A DNA stretch of 64,000 nucleotides from a bacterium (GCA_030431975.1 JAUIHP010000015.1:107367-171366), one strand, 5' to 3'. Numbered from the stretch's first letter, positions 8,875 through 17,690 are shown. Numbers and translations are program-made. Notes: generated by a model from the letters alone, not told the origin.

Positions 8875-11199
8875 TCAGTCCAGCATCAGGACCTTTCGTG
8901 CGTCGGACTGTTCGCCCGAACGGACCTGATAGAAATAGACGCCACCCGGCAGACGGTCACCGGAGTTGTCCGTCCCATCCCACGTCACGAAGTGGAGTCC
9001 GGCCGGGCGGTTCTCGCCGGCGATGAGGGTTCGCACGGCGCGGCCGCTGGTGTCGAAGATCTCCACGTTGACCGGTGCGGCGCCGTCGGAACGGAAGCGC
9101 AGAGTGGTCCGGGGGAGGAAAGGGTTCGGATAGCTGGCCAGGTCCCGGACGCCGACATCAGAGGAAGACTCCTCGAGATCCGGAGCATCGGTCGTGTCCT
9201 GTGCGCGTCGAGCGTTGGCCGCAACGGAGAAGGACTGAGGTCCCTCCGGAACGAGGAAGCCGTCGATGTGAACAGTCCAAACACCGTCTTCCGGGTTGTC
9301 GACCGTGACCTGCTCGACATTGTTCAGGTGGTCCGCGCCGCGCGTGGCATTCGATCCCGGGTTGTTCGGATTGAGAATCCACGGTTCGTACATCGTGCCC
9401 GACGGCGACTCCAACGTCAGGTCCAGGTCGTTGACCAACTCTTTGGCCGCAAGCAACTCACCGGGCACGTCGTCCCAGGCCACGCTGACCTTGAGCTCCG
9501 ACAACGACTGAACGTTGAGGTTGTAGCTGGTCGTGCCACCCTGATCGATGCTGCCCTGCGTGTAGAAAGATCCGTCACGCAGACGGTCGATGAGAACGTC
9601 GACTTCGACTTCACCGAAGCCGTACTGGTAGTCCGGTCCCGGGTTTCCGTAGTCGTGGGCGCTGTTGACGAGCAGAACCTTGATCAGGCTCGGCAGCGGA
9701 AGGACGGGGAAGCCGATGGAACGGCGAGCCTGCTCTCGCAGAAGCGCAACGACCCCGGCCACCGCCGGAGTGGCCATCGACGTACCGCAGGAGACGCCGT
9801 AACCGCCGCCCGGAACGGTCGAAGTCACGCCGCCGTCATCGTTGGACTGGCAACCCGGAGCGGTGATGTCCGGGCGAACACGTCCGTCGTCCGTCGGGCC
9901 GAATCCGGTGAACCAGGTGATGGAGTGATCGTTGGAATTGGTCGCCCCGACCACGATCGGGTTCTTGGCCGTTGCGGGAACGCCCATCGTTTCGTAGCTG
10001 CTTCCGCAGCGGCTGCTCTGACGATCGTTGCCCGCGGCCCAAAGGGAGAGAAACTTCGCGGAGAAGACTTCACCGACCGCGATGGCGTCGAGAAGCTGCG
10101 CCGTCAGTTCATAGTCGCCCGTCCAGTCGCAGGGATAGCCGTTTGTCGGAATGTTGGCTCCCAGTGAGTTGGTCGAGTAGTCGGTTCCGTACTGGGACCA
10201 ACCTTCTTCGTAGTTCTCGGCGATGTCCTGCGGGCTGTTGTAGAGACAGTTCGGGGAACAGGACTCATACGTGTAGGACGTGACCTCGGCGCCCGGTGCC
10301 ATTCCTTTGTAGGTTCCACCGGACGCAGTTCCGGCGCCTGCGACGGTACCGGCGACGTGTGTGGAGTGTCCGGCCGATCCTCCGCCTTCGCCGTTCCAGG
10401 CGCGTCCACCGAAGTCCGCGTGGTTGGTGTCGACCGGACCGACATCGTAGACCAGCACGTTGGTGCCGATTCCCGACAGGTTGTAGGGAGCCTGGTGAAC
10501 CGTGTCGACGTTCATGGCGGAACGGACGGAGTTGTTCACTCCGGTCAGACGCGGCGGCACGGACGCGATGTACTTGATCTCATCCATTGCAGCCAGCGTG
10601 TTCAGTCGGACCGGGTCGAGACCCGCGATCTGCGTCGTCAGAGCCGGCATCCAATCGCCCAACTTTCCGCCGACATCGAGAACGAGTCGCTGCGCCGTCG
10701 ACTTGTCGACGTCGTCGTGGAACTGGACGACGAAAGCACGCTGTCCGTCCGGAAGGGCGCTGTCCTCGAGGTAGCGGCCGTCTCTCATCCGCTCGGAGAT
10801 CTTCATTCGGTCATCGAGCGGACCCATCCACCGAACTCCCATGTTCTGCAGCTCGGCAGCGGAGATGTCGGTGGAGACCAGGGCGTAGAAGGTGTTCTCG
10901 GGAACGTATCCCTGAAGAAGCAGACCTTGCGCGGCAAGTCCCTCGCGTTCGCTGCGAGCCGGGACTTCGTCCAGCTGGACGAGAACGTGAACACTTCCGC
11001 GGTCCGTGTTCGCAGCCAGGTAGTCGATCCCGGCGTTCAGGTCACCGGCGTCGGGTACGAAGCTGTTTTCTTCGAGCCGGATGAGATAGCGGTAGTCAGG
11101 TTCTTCGGCAAGGGTGGTGGAGACCAGGGACGTTAGCGTAGCAAGACCAAGACCGGCGGCCAGCAGCGCGCCTCCGGCCGAGAGGCGATTTGAATTCAT
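8875..11199 (-). CDS. Secreted subtilisin-like (S8) serine protease with C-terminal sorting domain
   Basis: A 774-residue exported protease. An N-terminal signal sequence ends near TTLAEE. A long propeptide-like region (~35-225) precedes the S8 domain. The catalytic triad is intact: Asp252 in VYDVGPVDTNH, His281 in GHSTHVAGTVAG and Ser474 in CGTSMATPAVAG, with oxyanion Asn391 in LWAAGND. A proprotein-convertase-like P-domain region follows (ELKVSVAWDDVPGE ... DGVWTVHIDGF). The last ~85 residues are a FlgD-Ig/Por-type domain (YPNPFLPRTTLRF ... GGVYFYQVRSG ... KVLMLD). GGGGGA precedes the ATG. It probably acts at the cell surface or is released, degrading proteins for nutrition. Confidence 0.93.
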   Translation of the reverse strand: MNSNRLSAGGALLAAGLGLATLTSLVSTTLAEEPDYRYLIRLEENSFVPDAGDLNAGIDYLAANTDRGSVHVLVQLDEVPARSEREGLAAQGLLLQGYVPENTFYALVSTDISAAELQNMGVRWMGPLDDRMKISERMRDGRYLEDSALPDGQRAFVVQFHDDVDKSTAQRLVLDVGGKLGDWMPALTTQIAGLDPVRLNTLAAMDEIKYIASVPPRLTGVNNSVRSAMNVDTVHQAPYNLSGIGTNVLVYDVGPVDTNHADFGGRAWNGEGGGSAGHSTHVAGTVAGAGTASGGTYKGMAPGAEVTSYTYESCSPNCLYNSPQDIAENYEEGWSQYGTDYSTNSLGANIPTNGYPCDWTGDYELTAQLLDAIAVGEVFSAKFLSLWAAGNDRQSSRCGSSYETMGVPATAKNPIVVGATNSNDHSITWFTGFGPTDDGRVRPDITAPGCQSNDDGGVTSTVPGGGYGVSCGTSMATPAVAGVVALLREQARRSIGFPVLPLPSLIKVLLVNSAHDYGNPGPDYQYGFGEVEVDVLIDRLRDGSFYTQGSIDQGGTTSYNLNVQSLSELKVSVAWDDVPGELLAAKELVNDLDLTLESPSGTMYEPWILNPNNPGSNATRGADHLNNVEQVTVDNPEDGVWTVHIDGFLVPEGPQSFSVAANARRAQDTTDAPDLEESSSDVGVRDLASYPNPFLPRTTLRFRSDGAAPVNVEIFDTSGRAVRTLIAGENRPAGLHFVTWDGTDNSGDRLPGGVYFYQVRSGEQSDARKVLMLD

Positions 11200-11526
11200 G
11201 AAGTTCCCCCAGGAACAGTCGGTTTCCGAGCCGTGCCCATCCGCCCGGTGCCGGGATGAGAGTGTTCACGACGAGCCCGCGAAGCCCACTGCCTGTCGGG
11301 GCCGGCGGCATTGGAGTGGGGCGCCCCGAGAAGGAAGAGAAATGGGATTCGCTTTAGTTTAGTCCAGGCGCGGGTCTGACTGAAGGGCCTAAAGCATCTC
11401 CGCAGAAATGCGTCATGTCGAATGGCCGCCGGCGCATCACTGCGGTGAGTCACCCGCGTGGGAGGCCGGCCCGGCCCGGGAATCAAGGAACCGGTCGGCG
11501 ACCGGATTGGGATGTGCTAGCGTTCC
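11200..11526. other. Divergent intergenic region
   Basis: About 327 bases between the minus-strand subtilase gene and the plus-strand envelope protein gene. It holds the ribosome site of the subtilase gene (GGGGGAA on the minus strand). A small AT-richer patch near 11345-11370 could contain a minus-strand -10 element (TAAACT). I see no gene, strong hairpin or repeat. Confidence 0.4.
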
Positions 11527-12834
11527 GTGATGCCGCTCGCAATGTGTCAACGAAGCAGGACATGGATCTGCCGTCTCGTCGTAGGACTCCGTGTCCAAGG
11601 AGGCTTCGATGTCGTCCTGGGTCGGCGTTTGATTCTTGGGCTACTCCTCTTTGCGGTCCTTGCGGACCCTGCGTCGGGCGAGGGTGGCGCCGAATCGACC
11701 GACGATGCGGAACGGGATTCTGCGGCCCTCAACACGCAGCCGGATGCGGACGATCGCTGGCGGGCTCCTCAAGGTTGGGAGGATGACGGCGAGACCGAGA
11801 ACCGGGTCGAGGAGCGTCCCTACTACTTCCTGCAACGGCTTCCGTACGGCTCGGACGCCATGGTCCATCCGATCCGACTGATCGCCAACGGCGGATACGG
11901 GATCACCCAGTTCGACAACCGGGACAACCGTGTCGATGAGATCGACTACGCGACCGGTCTCGACAACGTCTGGTACAACCTGTCGAACCCGTTGGCGGCG
12001 ATCGAACAGGATGGCTGGGGAGACTTTTTCGAGCGCGAGATCCTTCCGATCAGTGTCAGCTCCAAAGACAGTCACTACTGGCCCAACTACACCCTGCACA
12101 CCATCGGCGGCGGAATGAGCTACCGACTCATGGAAGAGTGGTACCGCTTCCACGGGTTTCAGTCCTCCAGACTGATGGCATTGTCCACGATCACCGCCTA
12201 CCACCTCCTCAACGAGGTCGTTGAGAACGATGATTACCGGGGGCTGACGACGGATCCGGTTGCCGACTTCTACGTCTTCAATCCCCTCGGCATCCTGCTT
12301 TTCAGCAGTGATCGCGTCGCGCGCTTCTTCGGGGAGACGCTGCAGATGGCGGACTGGTCCTATCAACCTTCGTTGGACCCGTACCGGCGGACCATCGAGA
12401 ACCATGGCCAGAACTTCGCCTTCAAGCTCGGGCTCGTCGGAAAGTGGAGCGCGTTCTATCACATGGGGAACCAGGGCGAGCTGGGACTGTCCTACCGACG
12501 GGAAAACGGGGAGAGTTTTTCTTTCGGTGTCGGAGGACAGGCCAAAGACCTGCTGCAGGTGACCGAAGGGATCAAGCGCGTCACGCTCGTGCCGACTCTG
12601 GGGCTCTTCTACGACCGGAACAACTCCATGCTGGCCTCCCTGATTTTCGCCGAGAGAGACGACTTCGCGGTCCGCCTCAACGTCTATCCGGGGGCGCTGC
12701 CGACTCCCTTCCTGGACTCCGGCTTCTTCGCGGCCATCGATCAGGACGGCCACTTCAAGGGTGGGATCACCTTCAGCTCGAGCTGGCTTCCTTTCGGGAT
12801 GGCCGGCGCGACGCATCCCCGAACGTCACGCTGA
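11527..12834 (+). CDS. Predicted exported envelope protein of unknown function
   Basis: A 435-residue frame. The first ~35 residues are Arg-rich and precede a signal-peptide-like segment (LILGLLLFAVLADPASG), so the true start may be an in-frame TTG about 105 bases further on; GTG at 11527 and ATG at 11530 are the furthest upstream options. An acidic spacer leads into a ~330-residue region with HYWPNYTLHTIGGGMSYR, EEWYRFHGF and a C-terminal half of alternating aromatic/polar beta-strand segments (GELGLSYRRENG, DDFAVRLNVYPG, FKGGITFSSSW). This pattern suggests a beta-barrel or beta-sandwich envelope protein. I do not recognise the family with certainty. Confidence 0.6.
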   Translation: MMPLAMCQRSRTWICRLVVGLRVQGGFDVVLGRRLILGLLLFAVLADPASGEGGAESTDDAERDSAALNTQPDADDRWRAPQGWEDDGETENRVEERPYYFLQRLPYGSDAMVHPIRLIANGGYGITQFDNRDNRVDEIDYATGLDNVWYNLSNPLAAIEQDGWGDFFEREILPISVSSKDSHYWPNYTLHTIGGGMSYRLMEEWYRFHGFQSSRLMALSTITAYHLLNEVVENDDYRGLTTDPVADFYVFNPLGILLFSSDRVARFFGETLQMADWSYQPSLDPYRRTIENHGQNFAFKLGLVGKWSAFYHMGNQGELGLSYRRENGESFSFGVGGQAKDLLQVTEGIKRVTLVPTLGLFYDRNNSMLASLIFAERDDFAVRLNVYPGALPTPFLDSGFFAAIDQDGHFKGGITFSSSWLPFGMAGATHPRTSR

Positions 12835-12869
12835 GACGTTGAACCCGACCTTGCACCTGGGGCGCCGGG

Positions 12870-12897
12870 TCCTGGGGACCAAGTCCTGTGGACCAAG
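12870..12897. repeat. 14-bp tandem duplication
   Basis: Two units, TCCTGGGGACCAAG and TCCTGTGGACCAAG, follow one another and are succeeded by TCCGG. They lie 36 bases after the stop of the envelope protein gene. Confidence 0.65.
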
Positions 12898-13093
12898 TCC
12901 GGTCACAGTGCCCACCTGAGTCCCGAGGAGAGTTTTCCACCTGACTGTGTAGAAGCTCGCCTTAAGCGACGTTGGGAGAGCGACGCTTCGAAATTCCTTC
13001 AGGGCAATGGCTTCAGGTGACGACGTGGAATCATCGCGTGCGCAATCTTCGCTGACGGGACCAGGCGGCCACTCCGGAAGAATAAAAGGCGAC

Positions 13094-13121
13094 TTGAAAG
13101 TCTGAATTATCCTGGTACATT
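13094..13121 (+). promoter_or_regulatory. Candidate sigma-70-type promoter of the haem locus
   Basis: TTGAAA (13094-13099) and TACATT (13116-13121) are separated by 16 bases, and the -10 is preceded by TGG as in extended -10 promoters. Transcription would begin near 13128 and enter the small Com-like gene. Confidence 0.6.
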
Positions 13122-13129
13122 GCGCCCTT

Positions 13130-13142
13130 GAGACTGAGTCTC
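13130..13142 (+). promoter_or_regulatory. Operator-like palindrome at the predicted transcription start
   Basis: GAGAC-TGA-GTCTC is a perfect 5-bp inverted repeat placed about 9 bases after the -10 element, where a repressor would block initiation. An iron- or haem-responsive repressor is a guess from the locus function; the sequence is not a classical Fur box. Confidence 0.4.
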
Positions 13143-13163
13143 GATAGCAACAAGGAGACTGGC

Positions 13164-13394
13164 GTGGGAGACGAGATCCCATCCGATCCGGCCGCAAAGG
13201 AGGTTCGCAGTACGTGCGGGGCACTGCTGGCTAGAGTCGTCGACGGAACCTTGGAGTTCAAATGCCGACGGAGCCGGTCCGTGGTTCGCATCCCCATCGA
13301 AGAATTGCTGCGAGCCAGCCATGAGGCCGAGAACAGGGTGATCTGGGTCGGTCCGTCCCAGGATTCCGCCGACGAGTCCAAATCGGACAACTAA
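13164..13394 (+). CDS. Small Com-like (degenerate zinc-ribbon) protein
   Basis: A 76-residue protein. The GTG at 13164 is chosen because AAGGAG lies six bases upstream; the frame also continues upstream to a TTG at 13128. The pattern CGALLARVVDGTLEFKCRRSRSVVRI resembles the Mu Com-type zinc ribbon (Cys-pair, LL, hydrophobic, EI-C-PRC), split here as CGALLARVVDG and TLEFKCRRSRSVVRI. Only one Cys of each pair remains, so zinc binding is probably lost. Phage Mu Com is an RNA-binding translational activator. The gene lies between the locus promoter and a terminator-like leader ahead of the haem receptor, which suggests, without proof, a regulatory role there. The function remains unassigned. Confidence 0.6.
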   Translation: MGDEIPSDPAAKEVRSTCGALLARVVDGTLEFKCRRSRSVVRIPIEELLRASHEAENRVIWVGPSQDSADESKSDN

Positions 13395-13431
13395 CAACGT
13401 AGCGAGAGGCTCGAAGCCACAGAGCTCTAAG

Positions 13432-13466
13432 CCCGGGAGAAATCACGAATACTCCTGGGATTTTTT
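13432..13466 (+). terminator. Intrinsic terminator/attenuator between the small gene and hmuR
   Basis: CCCGGGAG (13432-13439) pairs with CTCCTGGG (13452-13459) with one G-U pair and a 12-base loop, followed at once by ATTTTTT. It lies 38 bases after the small gene's stop and ends ~38 bases before the hmuR start, leaving little room for another promoter. It is therefore likely to attenuate rather than end transcription. Confidence 0.75.
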
Positions 13467-13481
13467 GTGCCTGATACAGAA

Positions 13482-13495
13482 CTCCCGGGCGGGAG
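13482..13495 (+). promoter_or_regulatory. Hairpin covering the hmuR ribosome site and alternative partner of the terminator stem
   Basis: CTCCCG (13482-13487) can pair with CGGGAG (13490-13495), the latter containing the GGGAG ribosome site of hmuR; the two-base loop would probably open by a pair. CTCCCGGG (13482-13489) is also a perfect complement of the terminator's left arm (13432-13439). Pairing with that arm would break the terminator and release the ribosome site together. Confidence 0.5.
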
Positions 13496-13503
13496 CTTGC
13501 CTG

Positions 13504-15702
13504 TTGTTTGGGTTCGACGTTCGACATGACTTGGCTTGTCTCCGTCGCCGGACGCGGATTCTGCTGCTCATCCCTCTTGTCTCGTGGGCCGGCCTGGTAT
13601 CGGTGGCGTCGAACACCGGTGCTCAGGACACGGGCGGAAACAGCCGTGACCCGGTGACACCTCGAATCGAGATCCCGGAGCTTCCGGACTCTGTACGATC
13701 CGAGTTCGCTGATTCCGTCTACGTCTTCCCCCAAGTTGAGACGGAAGACGACAAGGACCTGCGTGAGTTGGCTCCCGGCCGCGTGACCGTGCGACGGAGT
13801 CAGGACGATCTGCAGCGCTACGCACCGCTCAGTTGGGTGGATGGGTTGGCTTCGGTCCCGGGAGTCGACGTCACGAAGACCGGACCTTGGGCATCACGCC
13901 CCGTCATTCGAGGTCTGTCCGGAGATCGCGTCCTCGTTCTCGTCGATGACGTACGTCTCAACACGGTTCGCGGTCACGGGGCGCAACCGTCCATCGTTTC
14001 CTCCGATGTCATTGAAGAAGTTGCCGTCGACATGGGGTCGAACAGCGCACGTTACGGAAGCTCCGCCTTGGGAGGGGTTCTACGGGTCAAGACTCACCGT
14101 CCCCTCTTCAGCGGGCAACGGACCTTGGATGTCGGCGCACGCGGGCGTTGGAGTGTGCCGGGCGACGGCTGGGCACAATCGTCGACGGTGCGGTTGCGCG
14201 ATGACTACTACGGACTCGAAGTCACCGGCGGATTCTCCGGCCTCGATGCTCTTCATGTTTCCGACGGCGCTGTCGGCAACAGTGGCTATTCGGACCAGCA
14301 TCTTTCCGTGCGCGGTGGTTGGCTTTGGGAACGGCTTCGCGGAGACCTGCAGTACACAAGGGGGATCGCATCGGACGTCGGGCTTCCCGCGTTTACGTCC
14401 TCCGGAGGCGGGAACGGCAGCTATCCGTGGAACACACGGACCGCGACGCGGCTCGAGCTCGTGCTCGAAGGGGAGGGGCGTGGTCCCCACCTTCAGGCTT
14501 TGATCGCGCGCCAAAGTTATCGGACGCGCTTCGAGGAGACGACTGTCGACTCGGTCTTCCGTAACAACCGGCTGATCGCGACCCGTTCGAACTTCAGTAC
14601 CAGCGATCAGAATACCCGGTCGACGGAGTACAAGTTGGGTGCGCTCTCCCAGGGAGGGGGCATGCAGTTCGAGCTGTCCTACCTCGCGGAGGAGACGGAC
14701 GGACCGGAAGAGATCCTGATCACGACGAAGAACCGTGCGGGAGTCGTCACCGGCGAGGAAGACCGTCCCTCGGAAAACGTACCTCCGGCAGAGCGGAACA
14801 CTTTCTTTGCGCGTATCTCCGGCTTTCGGGAAGCCGGTGCATTCGCCTTCGAGGCCCATGTCCGTCAGGACATCGTGGAGACGATGTCGGACTCGACCGA
14901 CCTCAGCGAGTTTCGCGCGGTGGACTTGCAGTCGCAGGAAACCTCGCTGGGATTCGGAGCAGCCTGGGACGCCGGCCACGGATTGGAACCGTTCCTCGGG
15001 TTGAACACCGGCTTTCGCGTGCCCAATCTCGACGAACGATTCTTCGACGGATTCATTCACGGACTGCTGCGCGTCTTCGGCAATCCGGAACTGGAGGACG
15101 AGCGGAGCGACTCGGCGGAGATCGGACTGCGCTACAGGAACCCGGGACCGGGAATGTTGCAGTCGGCCCGAGTATCGGTCTACCGATCCTGGGTCGAGGA
15201 CATGATCGCGTTGCATTACCTCGGACAGATCTTTCTGGTTCCTCGGTTCCAGTACCGCAACGTGGAGGAAGCGCGCCTCGAAGGTTACGAGTTCGAAGCT
15301 GCCTTCGAGTCTCAGTGGGCGCGGTTGCTGGTCAGTGCAGGCTTTCCTCGTGGCTACGACACCGCTACAGACGAGCGCCTTCCGGATGTGGGAACGAACC
15401 GGGCGACGGCGGAGGTCACCTTCAACCTCGACCGCTTGCGTCGCTCCACTCGGCTCGCCGTGCAGTACCGATGGAACGACGCCGTCGACTTTGGAGACGA
15501 GGTCTTCCACCGCCCTTCGTTTTCCACGACCTCTCTGTCCCTTCGATCCCGGTTCGGTCCGGCCCGTGCCGCCATCGCCTTGCGCAACCTGTTCGACGAG
15601 GACTACCGCGAGCCGCTGAGCTTCATCGACGAGTCCGGCCTGACTTGGACGTTCTCTCTTTCCTGGCAGCTTTCCTCGCCCTTGGGCGACACGGAGGATT
15701 AG
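13504..15702 (+). CDS. hmuR: TonB-dependent outer-membrane haem receptor
   Basis: A 732-residue TonB-dependent receptor. The start is taken as TTG at 13504, eight bases after GGGAG; the longer frame would begin inside the terminator's T-tract. A signal segment (RILLLIPLVSWAGLVSVAS) is followed by the plug (RYAPLSWVDGLASVPGVDV ... RPVIRGLSGDRVLVLVDDVR ... SARYGSSALGGVLRV) and a 22-strand-type barrel ending in an aromatic residue region (WTFSLSWQLSS). A FRAP-like box (FRVPNLDE), a His in FIHGLLRVF and an NPDL-like box (GNPELEDERSDS) are in the order typical of haem receptors. The hmuTUVS genes downstream support haem as the substrate. Confidence 0.87.
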   Translation: MFGFDVRHDLACLRRRTRILLLIPLVSWAGLVSVASNTGAQDTGGNSRDPVTPRIEIPELPDSVRSEFADSVYVFPQVETEDDKDLRELAPGRVTVRRSQDDLQRYAPLSWVDGLASVPGVDVTKTGPWASRPVIRGLSGDRVLVLVDDVRLNTVRGHGAQPSIVSSDVIEEVAVDMGSNSARYGSSALGGVLRVKTHRPLFSGQRTLDVGARGRWSVPGDGWAQSSTVRLRDDYYGLEVTGGFSGLDALHVSDGAVGNSGYSDQHLSVRGGWLWERLRGDLQYTRGIASDVGLPAFTSSGGGNGSYPWNTRTATRLELVLEGEGRGPHLQALIARQSYRTRFEETTVDSVFRNNRLIATRSNFSTSDQNTRSTEYKLGALSQGGGMQFELSYLAEETDGPEEILITTKNRAGVVTGEEDRPSENVPPAERNTFFARISGFREAGAFAFEAHVRQDIVETMSDSTDLSEFRAVDLQSQETSLGFGAAWDAGHGLEPFLGLNTGFRVPNLDERFFDGFIHGLLRVFGNPELEDERSDSAEIGLRYRNPGPGMLQSARVSVYRSWVEDMIALHYLGQIFLVPRFQYRNVEEARLEGYEFEAAFESQWARLLVSAGFPRGYDTATDERLPDVGTNRATAEVTFNLDRLRRSTRLAVQYRWNDAVDFGDEVFHRPSFSTTSLSLRSRFGPARAAIALRNLFDEDYREPLSFIDESGLTWTFSLSWQLSSPLGDTED

Positions 15703-15707
15703 ATCTC

Positions 15708-17690
15708 ATGAGTTCCCGACCGCTGTTGCTCGTTTCGACCGTTCTTGCACTGTCCGCAGTCTGTACGACCGCTGATGCGCGAACGACTCCGAACCTCGAA
15801 GGACGGGTCGTTCGCGACCCGCACACGTTCGAGTGGGTTGCAGGCTCGCCCGCCCCGATCCAAACGGCGTCCGACTCAGACACCGGTGGGGCGTCGAAAC
15901 TCGGGGGCGGTACGCCCGTTCCGCTGCCGGCCGGGGCCGTGCAAATCGATGAGACCTACTACGACCTCCAGGACATGGGCACGTTGGGTACTCACATCGC
16001 CACCAATGCGGCCGGAGAGATTCACGTCACCTACCAGGACGGCTTCTGCGAGCTGGACGACGCGACGACGTGCCCACCCGACTTGGGGGATCCACTGCCG
16101 TTTCCCTATCGGGCCAACGCGCACACCTACCGAACGGCGGAGGGAACATGGGTCCAGTTGGGCCGGGCCGAGGATCCTTCCCTTCGCGGTTGTTGTGTGA
16201 CCGAGTTGTTCGGCGGTTTCGGATCTCTTGCCATGACTCCGGACGGTCGGGCAGCCGTTGCCCAGCACATGAACGAAGACGGCTGTGACCTTCGGGCCTC
16301 CCTGTACGTGCAGGAGACACCGGGGGTGGCATCCTACGACGCGTATCTCTCGCCGATCACGGATCCCTCGTACCTTTTCCCACAGGGCGTCTTTCGACCG
16401 GACGGGAGCATGGTCTTGCTTGGGGAAGTCGCCGCCTTCGGCCTCTATCAGGAAGTCGCTGAGATCCACGTCTCGCGACTGGCTGGAGAGGGAGTGCCGT
16501 TCGACTGCCCGGTCGGTTGGCAGTTCGACGACTGGTCACTCGTCATCGACCCTTCGGTGTTCACAGATGGCGCCTCCGGGTTTCCCAGCATGGCCGCGTC
16601 CGACGACGGGAGCGTAGGTATCGCTGTCGGTGACTTCGGCGGAGACGTGCGCCTCATCGAGTCGAGCGATGGATCCTTCGCGGCGGGAACGATCACGATC
16701 ACAAATCTCACCAACTATGACGACGCCGACATCACGGTGGGCGATGAGTCCTCGATGGAATACCGCTCCTATGTCCATTGTCATCTCGCGTACAACGGCG
16801 ACGTTCCGCACGTGGTCTGGGACGAACTCCAGGCCCGACGCGAGGACGGCGAAGTCTTCTATTACGACTACCGCAGTCGAATCATGCACTGGACCCCCGC
16901 GACCGGGGTCACCCAGGTGCACCGGGTCCCTGCGGGCGTCGCCGATACCTACGACGATGTCGATGCCGGTGGAAGCGGTCCCCTCGCCGGATTCAACACC
17001 TTGGCCGCAAGTTGGCCCCAGGTTGGATTCTCGGACAGCGGTGATGTCACCTACGTGGCCTGGCTTCGTTTCTCCGACGACGAAGTTGATCCGACCGCGG
17101 ACGCCGGCCTTCCGGGAATCGTGACCGGCATTGGCTTCGGAGACATCGAGGCTTCCTGGTCGACGGAGGGCAGCAGCTGGAGTTCGGCTGAAAACCTCAC
17201 CAATACCCCGGAGACGGACGAACGGTTCTTTGCGATCCCGCGTTACAGCCTTGGAACGAAGCTCTCGATGGTCTTTCAGGCGTCTTCGACGGACCGCGCC
17301 GGTACCGTCATCATCGGGGACCGTGGCGCCGAGGAAGTCGCGCTGGAGCGTCGATTGGCGTATCTGGAATCGGAACTCACGGGTGTCTCGTCCACTCCGA
17401 ATGGCGCCATCGAGGTTTCGTCGGAGCGCGCTTTCATTCAGGGAGTCTTTCCGAACCCGAGCACCGGAGGATTCTCCGTTCGTCTGAGTCGCGTTCTTCT
17501 GGAGCCGACGGATGCAGAGATTCTGGATGTCGGGGGACGCGTCCTCGGGCGTTTCTCCATCCCCGCGAACGTTGATGAGTTCCCACTTTCGGCCGCGGCC
17601 GAAGACGTGGTTCCGCGGTCGAGCGGAACCTACTTCGTACGAATCCACGGAGAGGACCAGGATCCCGTGCGCGTGGTCATCGTGCGTTGA
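15708..17690 (+). CDS. Exported protein with C-terminal sorting domain, within the haem locus
   Basis: A 660-residue exported protein starting at ATG 15708, ten bases after GGAGG and five bases after the receptor's stop. A signal peptide (MSSRPLLLVSTVLALSAVCTTADA) is followed by ~550 residues with repeated blade-like segments (HIATNAAGEIHVTYQDG, SLAMTPDGRAAVAQH, PSMAASDDGSVGIAVGDFGG, HLAYNGDVPHVVWDE, QVGFSDSGDVTYVAWL), suggesting a beta-propeller. The last ~85 residues (VFPNPSTGGFSVRL ... SSGTYFVRIHG) are a Por/FlgD-Ig-type sorting domain. It has no haem-binding signature I recognise. Its tight spacing with the receptor suggests a surface haemoprotein-binding or capture role; this is inference. 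Confidence 0.75.
   Translation: MSSRPLLLVSTVLALSAVCTTADARTTPNLEGRVVRDPHTFEWVAGSPAPIQTASDSDTGGASKLGGGTPVPLPAGAVQIDETYYDLQDMGTLGTHIATNAAGEIHVTYQDGFCELDDATTCPPDLGDPLPFPYRANAHTYRTAEGTWVQLGRAEDPSLRGCCVTELFGGFGSLAMTPDGRAAVAQHMNEDGCDLRASLYVQETPGVASYDAYLSPITDPSYLFPQGVFRPDGSMVLLGEVAAFGLYQEVAEIHVSRLAGEGVPFDCPVGWQFDDWSLVIDPSVFTDGASGFPSMAASDDGSVGIAVGDFGGDVRLIESSDGSFAAGTITITNLTNYDDADITVGDESSMEYRSYVHCHLAYNGDVPHVVWDELQARREDGEVFYYDYRSRIMHWTPATGVTQVHRVPAGVADTYDDVDAGGSGPLAGFNTLAASWPQVGFSDSGDVTYVAWLRFSDDEVDPTADAGLPGIVTGIGFGDIEASWSTEGSSWSSAENLTNTPETDERFFAIPRYSLGTKLSMVFQASSTDRAGTVIIGDRGAEEVALERRLAYLESELTGVSSTPNGAIEVSSERAFIQGVFPNPSTGGFSVRLSRVLLEPTDAEILDVGGRVLGRFSIPANVDEFPLSAAAEDVVPRSSGTYFVRIHGEDQDPVRVVIVR

Larger units (their letters stand above)
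12835..13163. other. Intergenic region ahead of the haem locus
   Basis: About 330 bases without a gene. It contains a 14-bp tandem duplication just after the upstream stop (12870-12897), and then the promoter and operator-like palindrome of the haem locus near its right end (13094-13142). The stretch between these has no coding pattern. Confidence 0.5.

Noticed and set aside
13395..13503. Cobalamin riboswitch before the TonB-dependent receptor
   Set aside because: GCCACAG resembles part of the B12 box, but the rest of the conserved core is missing and the hmuS gene and HmuT motifs point to haem, not cobalamin.
14080..15510. 476-codon minus-strand open frame
   Set aside because: Antisense shadow of the haem receptor barrel region, with no start signal or domain.
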